Below are positions 50,657 to 63,438 of a DNA stretch of 64,000 nucleotides, one piece after another. Origin of the DNA: Limanda limanda (lineage: Eukaryota; Chordata; Actinopteri; Pleuronectiformes; Pleuronectidae). The stretch spans positions 19,750,663 through 19,814,662 of the forward strand of contig NC_083646.1 of the NCBI RefSeq assembly GCF_963576545.1, given 5' to 3'. The notes below the pieces were generated by a model that was given only the letters and a program-made list of their open reading frames with translations, did no database searches and was not told the DNA's origin. The first letter of the stretch is position 1, and every line of letters begins with the position of its first letter. A program made the position numbers and the translations under genes.

Positions 50657-52921
50657 GTAGTGTAGGTTCTGTGTTTCATCTCACAGGGAGGGTGAAACCA
50701 GAGAGATAACTTTATTGTTATTTTTCTTGTTAAATAATATCATTTATTTTACCGTTTCTTCGGTTCTGGCAGGCAAAGCTGATTTTCATGCATGAGCCGC
50801 AGGGTGTTTCATAAAGGACAGCAGTCACAATAGGTCAAACCAATCCATCTGTCGTAAATCACACTCTTTATAAAAAGCTGTGATATGAAGCTTCTAATGA
50901 TTAAAGTCATTTGACGGCGCAAAACGTCAGAGTTGATGAGTCAAACTTTGTTTTCAAAATTGGGAATTGGCCACCGGAATCCAGCCAAACAATTTCTAAG
51001 CCAAACAGATGGAAGTCGACTTTACAAACCCAGTTTAATTAGAATGTGCACATCATTTTGATATGCTTTGAGTCTGTTTGCATTTCCCTGTTGCTAATGG
51101 CTTTAGACCTCTGTGTAAATATCAGATTGTGCCATCGTGAGTCCACTGGAGACACTTTTGGCAGAGCCTTGTAAACTTTTGATCTTAGAGGGGCAAGGTG
51201 CCTTTAATCTTGATGCAACTGTGCTCGGCGAGTCACGTCCCTGGAGCTCCTGGTGAGAGCGGCGAATATCTGAGTGGCGGTAAAGCCAGTGTCATCAGTG
51301 GCTCACTGATTCCTGGTCTTATAACACTCAGCGCTGCAAGGCCTCAGCTGTGCTAGTGTTCCCTTCTCATCTTGTCCATCTGTGTCTGGGACCTCGGCGG
51401 CACTCCAGTCCTCCACCTTGCCCTCTCTCCATCCCCCTCTCCTCCTTCCATCATTAGAGTCAAGCCTAAAATAAAGAGGAGTCCAGATTCAGAGTGGTTT
51501 ATTTGGCATGTATTTTGAGCATGTTTAGTGGAGGCATGCAAGAGTGCACAGCATTATTGGGTCTGCACATTCTGTTTAGTGCATGAACAAAACAGAATGA
51601 ACAGAATCAGAACAGATTAACGATGAGAATCAATCACAAGAATCAAGGACCCGAAAATCCCTTTTCGGGATGTCACTAAAATTTCAAAGCATCATCAGTA
51701 ATCCATTGTGCGGCTCCGGAGGCCTTTAGTCGAGGCTACAGCAGGTTATCACTGGAGATTTTGAGCTTTGGCTGAGCTAGCAAGTGAGAAAAAGGTTAGT
51801 ACGAGAGGATTATGACACAGACACACTGATATGGCGGCTGGCTTATTGCAAAAGTGAAAAAAGAACAGGTAAAGCTCTTCAACTCAGATAAAGGAGAATA
51901 GTTAACTTCGATACACTCAAAAACATATTTATCTATTTCAATCGCCTGTGAGCAAATTAACAGGTTATTTACTTTGAAATCAAAAAAATGTAATACTTTG
52001 ATTTGGGTGACAGTGAACAAGTAAAACAATAACTAAAACGAAGATATCCTTCCTGCCTTTCCACCCACACATCACTCACTCCCACACGACACACTTCTAC
52101 AGATCAAATATTCATACAGCTAGTTCTAATATTTGATTGGCTTGAACACCACCCTGTCTTCTATTCAAATTTCAAATCTCCTCCTCTGTAACTGGAGCAT
52201 GATTCAAGAACATACATCTTTTTATAACTGAAACCAACTCCTGCTTCATTAGTATGAAGAGACATGGTTCACATTTGAAGTGCTCACCACTGCTCATTAA
52301 GCTTTCATTAATTACTCACCTGCAAGGCTTGTTCTGAATGTGACCCATGCGGAGAGCATAGAGCAGTGGAATCCTTTTCACTGTATCTCCCTTCATAGAT
52401 CTGCAGCCCGCCTGTCCAAAACATTGTTTTTCATTATTTTTTATTATTATTATTGATCCAATATCTTATTTAAAATAATAAAAGGAATAGTTGTACATAA
52501 TAATACAATTATTTGATTCTGCACGGAAACAAGGTGTAAACTAGCAGAGAATTGCATTGAGGAGCATCATGGCTCCTTCCTAAAGAGGCCACAAAATAAT
52601 AACAATATAATAAGTCATAGGAACTGGTTATTACGTCCTTGTAACAAGATAATAAACAAGTGGCCACACATAACTAAGTCGTGGGAATGAGATAACTAAC
52701 ACACCATCAATTATCATCATGGTCCCATGTGTTATTATTTCATGGCCATGTTATATTGCTTACTCCAAATGTCACCAGACGGGCTCCATACCTTCCTAAA
52801 GACAATCTGGGCAGCGGGCTACCTGCATGTCACCGGAAAGTTCAGTGTAGTCCATGAGTCGTGATAATTACTTGTTAGCTTCGTTAATAGTGAGATAGAC
52901 CACCTACATTCCTCTAATATC
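50657..52921. other. Gene-free stretch (intron if the exon is real)
   Basis: No exon or gene is recognised. From about 52570 to 52760 the text alternates phrases such as AACTGGTTATTACG, AAGTCGTGGGAATGAGATAA and CATGTGTTATTATTTCATGG, which looks like a decayed inverted-repeat element of fish, but I could not fix its ends. Confidence 0.45.
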
Positions 52922-53160
52922 ATCAATTAATCAATCACATTTTATTTATAATGTCCATATTCAAAAATATCAAATTTCCTCAAAGTGAATAACAAAGTGT
53001 AATATCCTCCGAGAAAAAACAGCCAAAATGGACTTTACTTTTACAGGGGTAAAAATGAAGAAACCGCCGAAGAGAAATAAATATTGCGTGTTACTTGGCA
53101 CTTCAACAAAATAACAATATTGACAACATTCTTGAGAAAAGACAGCGTCCAGCATGAATG
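52922..53160 (+). repeat. Decayed fish interspersed repeat
   Basis: ATCAATTAATCAATCACATTT then TATTTATAATGTCCATATTC, CCTCAAAGTGAATAACAAAG, GTGTAATATCCTCCGAG and TTTTACAGGGGTAAAAATGA follow, in order, a common fish repeat (usual wording ATCAATCAAATTTTATTTGTATAGC and CTCAAAGGGCTTAACA). It is diverged and non-coding, and the 3' limit is approximate. Confidence 0.6.
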
Positions 53161-55674
53161 GAGGTGTATCAATGTTTTAACTTTTTATACAAAAGACAAA
53201 AGTCTGACAGAGATGAAAAGCAACGACAACAGTATTGACGGAACAAGCCAGGTGTAATCATAATTCACGATAAACTGCCACCACAATCCATGATTCACAA
53301 TGTGATGCTGGATCCATTACTTCATAATTTCACGGGAAATAATGAGTGTTTACATTTTGCTCCTCCGCTGACATTTAATCAATGTAGGCAAACCTTCACT
53401 GGTCTGTCTGTGTCGTGGCCTGCATGGTGTCTGACCAGACAGCTGCAGCGTCATGCTCAGCAGGCGTGTGTCATGTTCCTCGACCCTTAGCGCTGAGCCA
53501 CAGCTACTCCCAGCTGGGAGGAGTGACATGTAAATTGCAGGGTGTCTGCAGGGTGTCTGCAATATCTTTTTTTAATGTTTATGAAAATACAATAATGATT
53601 GAATGCTTTTCTTTTGGATCATTAAATAGAAAATTCCTTTATTTTAATTGTCAAGGTTCGTGTATATTGAAGTTACGTTTATTTTTAATTATCCATTAGT
53701 GCTTAAAAGACTTTCCATTCTAGATTTCTACCAAAATTACATTGAAAAAGAAAATGATGACCTGTAGCACAGTTCTAATAGAGCACATCATATTTTCACG
53801 ATGGCCTGTGGTGTGATGGCGCCCATGTGACATCTTTTAATGGGTCCAAAGTCCCTGGCGGCGGATTATTCCAGTCAGTGTGATTGCTGAATAACTTTTC
53901 CAATGTCCTAGGTAATAACATTCAATGAATCAGCCCTGTAATGAGAATACTGGCTTCATGTCTCTCTAAAATTTGCCTTCAAGGTGATCAATATGGTGCT
54001 CGGTGTGTTTGCAAAAAGTAAACTCGGCCCAACACAGCCAAAAGCAAATTATGTACCTGAACAGCTCTTTATTAAAAATGAATGAGAAATGTTTTAATAA
54101 TAACTTAAAGGTGCTTATTTGGATTCAATCTGTCTCTTTAGGATCAGGCTAATTACCGATTACTGCTTGGATGCTGAGTCCAGAACTGTCATAAAAACAG
54201 ATTATCATAAACACATTACTTAGTATGTGTGTGAAGTACTTGATAGGTTGTTTGTAGATACTAACCAATTTAACCCTGGTGATTTATTAAATTATGTTGC
54301 ACAGCTAAAGGTTGATATTATAAATTATCTGTAAATCGATTGCTGGGAAATATGTAAGAGGTGAGATCGAACAGCTCCAAAACTTTTTCTGTTTGGCATT
54401 AATGGAGCAAGACACAGAATTCTCATTCAACATCATGTGGAGCCACTAAAGTTGAGTCTATGGCAACGACCCAGACTCCAAACAGCAGCCTTCACAGTGC
54501 AGGAGCCGCATCCTCCAGCACCAAGGACGGCCCTTTAGCTCGGAGGCATGAACAAGAGCATGCTCAGCGATTCCTTTGACATTGCACACTGCGATGGAAG
54601 GTGACCAGGTGACTGCTTTGAAACAGATCGCAGCCTAGTTAAAAATCAGGTTCATTTTTTTTGTTTGTTATTGACTAAGTCTCTCAACCCTTTGATTATT
54701 TGTTGGGCATACAAACAATAAAGAATGTATTTCTGAGTGGGTGCAAGGGAAAACTGTTTCCTTCCCCATTGCCAGGAAATGAATATACCTTTCAGTTTTT
54801 CTGTTTGAAGTCGTGTTTGATTTCTCAAACACGACTTCAAACAGGGTCAATATACCGTAGAAAGCCACATTGAGGCCGGTGACTATGTTATTGTGCTTAC
54901 TTCCTCTATAATCCTTTACTTACGTCTCTTCAAACTCAGCGCTGACTAAACAATGTCCAAAGGCTTTAGAGGAGACAGACAGCAAGTCTCACATTACTGA
55001 TGGAGGCAACAAGCTTTCATTGCCTGATGTGCGTCAAGCATGTCCATCATGATGTCATGTTTCCCTCACTGCTGATCAGAACTGGAGCTGATAGATGATG
55101 ACTGCAGGGTCCCAGTCGGACAGAGAGCCAGGAGTGATTGCAGATGGTTTCCCACAGATGACAGAAGCCAGATGTTAATGGTTTCTCTGTCCAGCGTGAA
55201 AAGGGGCTGGTGAGTAACTGAGAGCCGTGACGTAGCTGCTGAAGACAACTGTTCACCAAAGAGAGGTTGATTATGATAATTAGTTCTGCATGGGTCCTCT
55301 TTTGCAAACCCGCCTCCGCCTGCACCGACAAATGTTCTGCACTGGACCCAACCATTTACATGCAATTATCTCAAAGTCAAATCCAGACTCGCCCGTACCC
55401 GTAACACATGACCCGTCATGATTTAACAAACATGCTGCATAAACAGTCACTAACCATTAACATCAATTGAGTTATGGCCTCCTTGTCCTCCTGTTTTGGT
55501 GGTTGAGCTGTATTTTCAGAAAAGTAAACAATAAAAACAAATCCGTTTTATTAAAGCTGATTTAAACAATCAGTGCACAATCGTTTTTAAATTAAGATTT
55601 CTCTGGAAAAGTAAAACGTTTCCTGCCTTTTATTTTTACCCATGCTCGTTCCTGTGAAATGTTCCTTCATATAC
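53161..55674. other. Gene-free stretch with a perfect hairpin
   Basis: No gene is supported. It includes a tandem GCAGGGTGTCT duplication at about 53537-53559 and the palindrome at 54801-54844. Frames of up to 102 codons on the minus strand (55047-55355) show no domain. Confidence 0.5.
54801..54844. repeat. Perfect 20-bp inverted repeat with a 4-base loop
   Basis: CTGTTTGAAGTCGTGTTTGA (54801-54820) is followed by TTTC and then its exact reverse complement (54825-54844). The next two outward positions could form only T-G wobbles. No flanking repeat ends or coding frame explain it. Confidence 0.95.
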
Positions 55675-55916
55675 ATACCTCTCCCGACTATACCTTGAAT
55701 AAAATATTAAAAAAAATATTAAAATTTTTTGAAACTTACAATTTAGTAGCACTTAAATGGCACTTACTTATAGTACTTTGTAGTTTTGCCTTATTTTTGA
55801 AGAAATGTACTTTCTTTATTCTTGTTGTTCTTGGTTTGTACCCTCGGGGTTGAATGCACTTATTGTAAGTCGCTTTGGCTAAAAGCGTCAGCTAAATGAA
55901 ATGTAAATGTAATGTA
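55675..55916 (-). repeat. CATTTAGCTGACG-type fish repeat, reverse copy
   Basis: Read on the minus strand it begins TACATTACATTTACATTTCA and TTTAGCTGACGCTTTTAGCC, then AAAGCGACTTACAATAAGTG, GAGGGTACAAACCAAGAAC, TAAGTGCCATTTAAGTGC and an A-rich stretch. This is the left part of the element at 16001-16570, here better preserved at its outer end. It is non-coding. Confidence 0.8.
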
Positions 55917-58900
55917 TACCCGTTACGCAGCTTTTTTTGTGGGTTACTCATCGCCACCTGTTGTTACTCGAGTCTACAAACTACGATTAGTGATGCAAGC
56001 CATTTGGATTTCTAGATATGTATATAAAATCACTAAACACTTTCCTCAAACTAAATCTGAAGTTAGGAAGGGGAAACTGAAGCTGCAGACACATGGAACT
56101 GTTCGAGGATTCATTAACACCATTGACATCTGAGCCCTCTTCTCTTCATCTGACAATAGCTGGCTGCAGCAGTGATGTACCTAAAGAATATACTCTGCAT
56201 CTAAACCATTATATATTCTTTTTCTTGCCGGGTCATGTGGATAGACAGTGGGGCGGGGGGGCGATCATTACACTCAAAGTAATGAAGGGATCTGTGTTAA
56301 TGTCCTTTTGTTGAAGCGTTACATTTTACCTCCTCCTCCTCCGGGACTCTATTCAGGCCCATCAATGAGACTGGTAATTTCTTTTTCACATCCTAATTGT
56401 CTTTCTTTTTGTATGCTTTTTATCAGAGGCATACAGTCTCTGTTGCTTGAGTGAATTTTTGCCGGTGGCATAAGGTCTATTACGTGTTGCTCATGGCATT
56501 TTAATGCATCATTTGGGGGAGCTATGCACAGAGTGATGCATTCAAATGAGGTGATTTCAGTCTGTCTGCCATGGCAAGGTAATCCTAGATGTCCCTCAGA
56601 TAGCTGATAGATGTTCTGAGTAAACTATCAACACCAGGACTAAATAAAGGTTGTTTCAGACATGCTTGGTGGGATCCCGCCCGCTGAGGGATTTCCAGGG
56701 ATTATTTCTCTGTAATGGCTGCTGCTGCCTGCGTCGTCCGCTGCTCCTCTTCAGTGTGCAAGGCCTATGTTTATCATCAGTACCATCATTATTCTGAGTA
56801 ATCACCTTGGTACTCCATTTTTATGTTGGCTAGTAAAAGCTCAAATGGGATAATATCTGGTTAGTGAGGAGGGCGCGCATGATAATGTCGCCTGATCATC
56901 AAGCGGTGCAAACTAAGTGCGAGCAGTGGCAACGATATCCTACAATATATTAGCTCCGCTCTAACAGCCAATTGGAGAAGAGAGCACCAAATCTAATGTG
57001 CCTTAAACAAACATTTGCTGTGTCTCATTCCTGAAGCTCCCCCGCACAGCAGCAGAGTGAGACGGACATTAGATTGATAAATGAGGCCCAGCTGTTGATT
57101 TAACACTGTGTGCAAACAATTGATAATTCATACTCCCTGCTTTCACACATAATCCTGGTCATGAAGTTCCTCTTGGGACATCACAGTGCCTGCAGCAGCA
57201 ACATTTAAGATGTGATGTTCAAATCCCACTGCATCTTTAGTAAAAATTCTATATCTCAATCGACAAATATGTCAGCAAAATTCTACATGGGCTCTTAAAT
57301 TATAATAAATAATGACTTACAGTGATCTTAAACATTATTGATGGTCTACACGTGCACGGTTTAATGGTTTCCATCCCTCGTCATAGCCTCTGTGGTTGTG
57401 TTCTGCAGCATCGTGATCAGTTTGATTAAGTGCAGGGTGTATGTATGAATCAGATACCCGAGCGGCCGTGGGAGACTAAAATAATGAACTGACTTCAGCA
57501 TCAATTAGCAACAACCATGAGGCAGTCAGTGATAATGCTTAGCAATGCATTCTGAAAAGTCAGCCAAACTAATGGAACTGAGCTCGGGGGGGTTGGAGTC
57601 AGTGTGTGCGTGTGTGTGTGTGTGTGTATGTGTTGGTGAAAATGAGACAATAAAATTATTAATCCTGAAAGGAGTTTCATCTGAGTGAATCCTGACTGAG
57701 TCCTGATTCTCAAAGCAGAACAGCAAAGTATCATTTCCCCCTCTCTGTAATCGCTCCTGTGACCTGATGGATTTCCCGGGCAGGTGAGTGACACTTAAAG
57801 AAAACTTCCTCGGCGAACTATAACAGCAACTGCCATTGTCGCGTCAAAGCTAAGAAGCATGTAATGAAATTCATGGTGTGTCTGCGAGGTTTGTGTCGAC
57901 GAGGGCGTGAACACCCCCGGCAGATGAGAAGCATTCTGCCTCTGACCCTGCAGCAGCCTTCAAGGTGAGCTGCAGTGACTTGTGCACGTTCTTTGTCCAT
58001 GTGATAATTGCTCATTTTCTAAATGTGGATAGACTGTGTTGAACTTCAACTGCTTGTTATAATTACTCAGCTCTGAATGAGGATGGTGCCTGTAGGACGG
58101 ATGCAGGGTTTTGTAGCTTCGCTGTCGGGGCTTTTTGTTTTCCGAGATAACACACCGGAATTTTAAAAAGGGACTCGATCATCAGGTCATGACCCCTCAG
58201 TGTTTATATGTGTGCTTCACATTCGCCCTGTCCTTCTCCTTTTGGAAACATTAACTAAACAATAAATACCACATTTATTCATTATTTAAATCCAGCTTAC
58301 ATTTGTACTGCAGCCTTTCCCAATCCCAAACATTTTGAACTGAGATCAGGCAACAGTGAATTTTCAAGGCAGTTAATACTCAGACTTTCAGCTACATCTT
58401 CCTGTGAGTTTCAATTTAGGCAGTTTTTTTTTTTTAGATTTGATGTTTAAAAGATTTTTCAAACACAAGGGAAATCTGATTAGAAAGTATATCAGTGCAG
58501 TAGATCATCTATGAAAAGATGAAAACCCCCCCGAATCTTTTTCCAATCTCGTTCCTTTTCAGAAGACCATTCCAGACACAATAAACCTACTTTCTGATGG
58601 GAGAATCACATCCATTTTATTTCCCCATGCTGCCACTGCACCGTTACCAGCAAAAGTTATTTTCTCCTTCAGCTCTAAACTACTTCTGTTCAATATAATA
58701 TCCAATTAACTAACTCTCAGCCTCCTCTGTGTGGTCTCCGATCCCTCAGCACTTAATGAAGAGACTGTGCCTACAGGCAGACTGCATTGTTGGCTCTCTG
58801 GCTCCGATGTTGACTAAGATTAATCAGTGCATTTGTTTGTGCACCAGTGCAGAGATGCTTTGCAACTACAGGAGCGGGAGCAAAAGTCCATCTGCTTCAT

Positions 58901-59113
58901 AGAGCAGCCGGCTGCAGGAGCTGGGACAGTGACCAGGTCCTGTTCACTGTGAGTCGGCCGTACACAACAATGCAGTCAGAGCAGTACAGCCTGAGAACAA
59001 AGGTCAGACTCTACAACAGCAATGTCAAACCCGATCACCTTTATAGCTCCGAATGCGGCACCAAGTAAAACGTGAAAATATGGACATAAATGATCTCCAG
59101 ACTGAATGGCAAA
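55917..59113. other. Gene-free stretch, 3.2 kb
   Basis: No gene is supported. A TG run lies at 57602-57632. The part at about 56480-57150 is of high, even complexity, with repeated homeodomain-type cores (TAAT, ATTA). It could hold conserved regulatory DNA, which only comparison with other fish could show. Confidence 0.5.
57602..57632 (+). repeat. TG microsatellite
   Basis: A TG run of about 31 bases with single C and A interruptions. Confidence 0.92.
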
Positions 59114-59616
59114 GGCTGCGTCCATTCTACTACATTTCCGTCTGAAAACAGCCTTTTCAAACTAAAACAATCTCTGTCCACACAAGCGTTTTAATCCCTG
59201 TTAATGCGAACACGCTTGAAAGAGCAGATCATGTGGCCACTCATGTGCACTGGACAGACTCGTTCTGCTGGACACGGAACTGTAGCAGATTGCTCGAATC
59301 AAAGTCTGCTCCCACACATGTAAGCAGTTATATTATTGTAAAAATCTAAAAGCAACTGCACACCAGCTGTTAGCAAAGACACCCTGGTCAGCAACACTTG
59401 TCTTTGAGTATCTATGTTGCATTCTACGCTGGTAAACAAGCCTGACTAATTTGTGAAGTTAACGTCGTGACTAAACCCAATCAGTAACTGTGAGAGTGTT
59501 CGTCATCATTTTCAACATCAAATGCAGCCCCAAAATGTTTGAACTAAAACGAGACCTGCAGCATTTCTGAACTGCGTTAAGTTTTACATCGAAAACCTAG
59601 TAGTGTAGATGTAGCC
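59114..59616 (+). mobile_element. Inverted-repeat element of about 0.5 kb (MITE-like)
   Basis: The left end GGCTGCGTCCATTCTACTAC and the reverse complement of the right end GGCTACATCTACACTACTAG agree at most positions, giving terminal inverted repeats of about 20 bp. Just inside are CCGTCTGAAAACAGCC and TCTGTCCACACAAGCGTTTT, phrases typical of a fish element in which mirror-image GTTTTC/GAAAAC motifs sit near both ends (GTTTTACATCGAAAACC at about 59581). There is no coding capacity, and no convincing target duplication was found. Confidence 0.6.
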
Positions 59617-60717
59617 AAACTGTGGTGCTAGAGGCGGGCATGTCCTCAGAATGGACCAGACCACGTACCGAAATATCACTCTAAGATGAACACCGTCTGG
59701 AAAACAACATGGTGGCAAACTGTGACGGCTGAACTGAAAAAGATGGGTCTAGAACGAGGAGAGGTAGCCACCCGCAGCCCAGGTGAGGCCCAGATGGAGG
59801 CAGATCGTCAATGCCTTTATGCCCCTAAAGGGCCGAAGAGGATTAAGTAGGCCTCACAACATCCTGACTACTCAGTGGCAAGGTGGGTTAGCGGTGGCTG
59901 TGTGTGAGTGTGACCCCTTTATCAGGGAACAGCACTGCGGCAGACTGCCACAGCACCAATCACACAGCCGTCTGGCAGTAAAAGAATAGGCTAAAGCCCG
60001 GGCTGGATTCACTCAGCCAGCCAAATGACAGCCCGGTGGAGAGGAAATAACTGCTTTCAGATCAGTATCACTCATATCAGTCGATAAACACTATGGGTTT
60101 TCACCTGCTCCTAGGCCATCAAATTCTCCACCGCACAATAAAGGGACCTTTGAGTCGCCCGGCTCAAGATGGGCTTTTTCTGTTGACTGTTGGCAAACAA
60201 CAAAAAAGAAAAACTAATCATAAGCGACCACGATGCCCGGTGACCGGCGAAGTTAAATCTCTCCGTCAGGTGTCAGATTGCACGATTATGTCAAAGCGGC
60301 ACGAATAAGCAAGGAGGCTAACAAGGAGCTACATCTGCTAATCAGATTTAATGCTACAGACCATAATAAGACGTTGGGACAGTAGATATTTACATTGTGA
60401 ACACTTGATTTAACTAACCTTTTAGGATTGATCGCCACAATTATTTAATTTTCTATCTCATTGACTCCACACTGCATAACCTTTACATGAGCAAGGACCA
60501 TTTATCAGTGCGATCAAATAAGCTGTTGAGCCATCAAATGAAATCAGAAGCCGATGGTAATCCCAGATCTTTAGAGGTGCTTGGTGGTGGATATTGTCAC
60601 CTTTAGAAAGAGCCGGGTTTCCACTGTCAGTCTCTCTGCCATGAGAGAGTGGGAGTGATGGTAAATATCAAACTTTTCCTTTTATGAAGTCTACTTGTTG
60701 CTAATGCATTTTGACTT
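59617..60717. other. Gene-free stretch
   Basis: No gene is supported. The 68-codon frame at 59783-59989 has no recognised similarity. The region at about 60310-60590 is AT-rich with TAAT motifs and no repeat features. Confidence 0.5.
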
Positions 60718-61075
60718 TACCTTCGCCCAGGAAGTTATGACCCTGACCGTATCCTGCTGGTTTGATTGTGAGCAAGATCACTGGGAAAACTTCTACAGAT
60801 TTCCACGAAACACGGGGGATGTGTGATGTGTGGGTGATTCATTTTGGTGTATATATATTTTCCCGCTTTTTTCAATCATTGAAATGGTGGTATTTTTTAA
60901 CATTCTCCTTGATTTCTCAGAAAAGTATTTTTGGAATTTGATGATAGAAGGTCACGCCCGTTAAGCGGACTGATATTTTCGAATCTGTGCAATTTGCTTG
61001 ATAAAAATCCAGATTTTGTGAATTTTAATGTGTTTTCTTATGTGGCCTGTTGAGCCTTGAGCATTACTGATGGCT
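60718..61075 (+). repeat. Dispersed repeat family B, copy 3
   Basis: This copy is in plus orientation. It starts ACCTTCGCCCAGGAAGTTATG (about 60719), then TGAGCAAGATCACTGGGAAAAC (about 60767), ACAGATTTCCACGAAACAC (about 60795), TTTCTCAGAAAAGTATTTTTGG (about 60914) and GGCCTGTTGAGCCTTGAGC (about 61043). It corresponds in reverse order to 10703-11068 and 12716-13090. It is more diverged than copy 2 in its middle part. Confidence 0.65.
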
Positions 61076-62755
61076 CTGCAGTTTGTGTGCAAGCTTTATC
61101 AATTTGTACTGAAAAGGTCACAAGAATTTAAAACTTTTTCACCATGTTCTTTCGAACCCCTGTGGGTTGAGTAGGTTGACTAAGCAGGAAAATAGCAAGG
61201 GAACAGTGAACTCAAAGCAAACAGGCTCAAATATTTAAGTGTTCTTGTGCTTTTGGATATTTTCATTATGTATGATTGCACAAAAACCAACCATCAATCT
61301 TCTCAGTCGATGTTCAGACTAAGCTGCCATCTTTTTTCCCTCTGGTTCCTGTCCGGAGTGATTTAAAGTCAGAGATCATCGGCCTTCGGGTCAGGGCCAG
61401 TGTTGGTGCTGGACTAACTGGTGAAGGACACATGTCAAAGTGTGATGAGTATTGACCCACGGAGCAGCTAATTCTCACCACCACACTCAACCCTGGAAGC
61501 TCTCTGCAGGGTTTCTTTCAGAAAAGACCTTGTCCATTTCCCCTCTTCAAAGGGAGACACCAGGGGCACATCCTGCTCCTCAAAGCACAATGGTGCAATT
61601 TAGTCTGTATTATTTTGGTTCTATAATTTCCCCCAAGCTATTGAACCCGTGAATACGTTGTCATTCCTTGCATATACATTACACTTGAAAATCTAATGTG
61701 TCCTGCTTAATTCCATTAAAGTACAAAGGACATTCTTTTCAATGAAAAAAACTGCAGCATTTCATGTATATTAATGCCGTGTCCTGTTCTCTACACTTTC
61801 CTCTCCTCTGTTTCTTTAAAGAGTTTTTTTGACTGTTGGTTGTAATAACTACAGACTTTTAACTGATATTCTTCATCAGTCGCCAGACCAATTATTTGTC
61901 TGTGGGTTTATACAAGGTCATAATCTATCATTTAAATGATCACATGGTGGTAAATGGGATGTGAATAATGGCGCACGTGCACCAAGGCAAATTTTGCTAA
62001 AATGATACACAGGATGTGGACAAGGATTTTATACACCCTCCGTGGGCAGTGGTACCTGTTCATACACCTCAACGAGACACCCAGTTTCATTGAGCCTGAA
62101 CCTTTCTGGGCACAGACCATGTCAAATCAGGCCTGTGCAGCAGAACCAATTCCTTCTAAATTGGGTGAAGATTCAGAAATGTCTTTTTAGTGAGTATATG
62201 GATCGGGTGCTGGGCCGAATACAGCGAGACAAGCCTACAAACAGCACCTTCGCACAAGCATCTGAGGTCCTGGAGCAGGAAAAAAGAAAAAAGAAGATTA
62301 AAAAAAATGACCAATCTCAGCTCTGAAATTGTCTGAGAATTTATTCTGGCCGGGCATAACGTAAGCGATGTGGAAAATGCTGACACTTTGAGAAAATTTA
62401 CAACTGCTCGGCCTTGGCCCGCGCCTCTTCAGCTTAGGGTTCAGGAGAGCATCAACCTGATTTTCTCTAAATCACTTACCTGCTGGCCATCATGCCCTTA
62501 CAAAAGCCTGTTACGGCGGCTATAAGCTTACCCTCTATCACACTCCTGCATTAACGGGCAGGCAGCTGCATCCAAGTGGTGCAGCATCACTCTGCAGATG
62601 GCTCGGGAGAAACTGAATTCAAATATTGTAGAAGGGGGGTAAAATGTGCCGTCCTGGATGTTCACCACCGCTGCCACCTGCTTTGTTTACCGATGCACGC
62701 ACGATCAGCTCTGTTGCTGGTCGGGGTCTGACCATGAGATTCAGTGAGGCACCCC

Positions 62756-62760
<5 letters not shown>

Positions 62761-62844
<84 letters not shown>
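62761..62844 (+). repeat. (GT)42 microsatellite
   Basis: An uninterrupted 84-base GT array. Confidence 0.97.
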
Positions 62845-62846
<2 letters not shown>

Positions 62847-63421
62847 TGTGGGTTTGATTTACACAGCACATGTCATGCACTGTGTTATGTGTGGTTCAGG
62901 TCACAGGTGGAGGCAGCCAGGCAGTGTGCCAAAATAATGTGATTGAATGTCAGTGGGTTTAGCTGCTTCCCTCAAAGGAAATAAACGGAGACCAAATGAC
63001 AGGCATCAGGTCTCAGGCATCAACATTTGTTATGCATCGACAAAATGCATAAAAATAATGCTGAAAACTGCAAAAAACAAATCTAGAAAATATTTTTTTA
63101 TTCACTCAATGTTTGTGTTTGCGTTTTGCCAGCTGGGAGACGATGTTTGTGGTTCATAAAAGGTCAGTGGCTGCTGCTGTGAGCCTCTCTGACAGTATTT
63201 AACAGTGTGAGACACATATTTAGAAACAGTTCAGTAAGCAAAAATGTAATTTCTTTAAATCCTGGCGCATTTAAAATGTTTAAAGACTCACTAATCTCGC
63301 TTCAGATAGAGCAGAGATCTGAAAACTGATGTGGTTACATGTTGATGCTCGCGGAGTAAACTCTGCCCTGGTTCGATTGGAGTCAAAAACAGGAGAGAAA
63401 TCAAGAAATCAACAAAAGGAC

Positions 63422-63438
63422 GGGGGGGGGGGGGGGGG
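63422..63438 (+). repeat. (G)17 homopolymer
   Basis: An exact run of 17 G, followed by TGGACGGGGG. Confidence 0.95.

Noticed and set aside
63350..63385. A tRNA-like B-box (GGTTCGATTGG) suggesting a tRNA or SINE
   Set aside because: No A-box at the right distance and no foldable cloverleaf around it.
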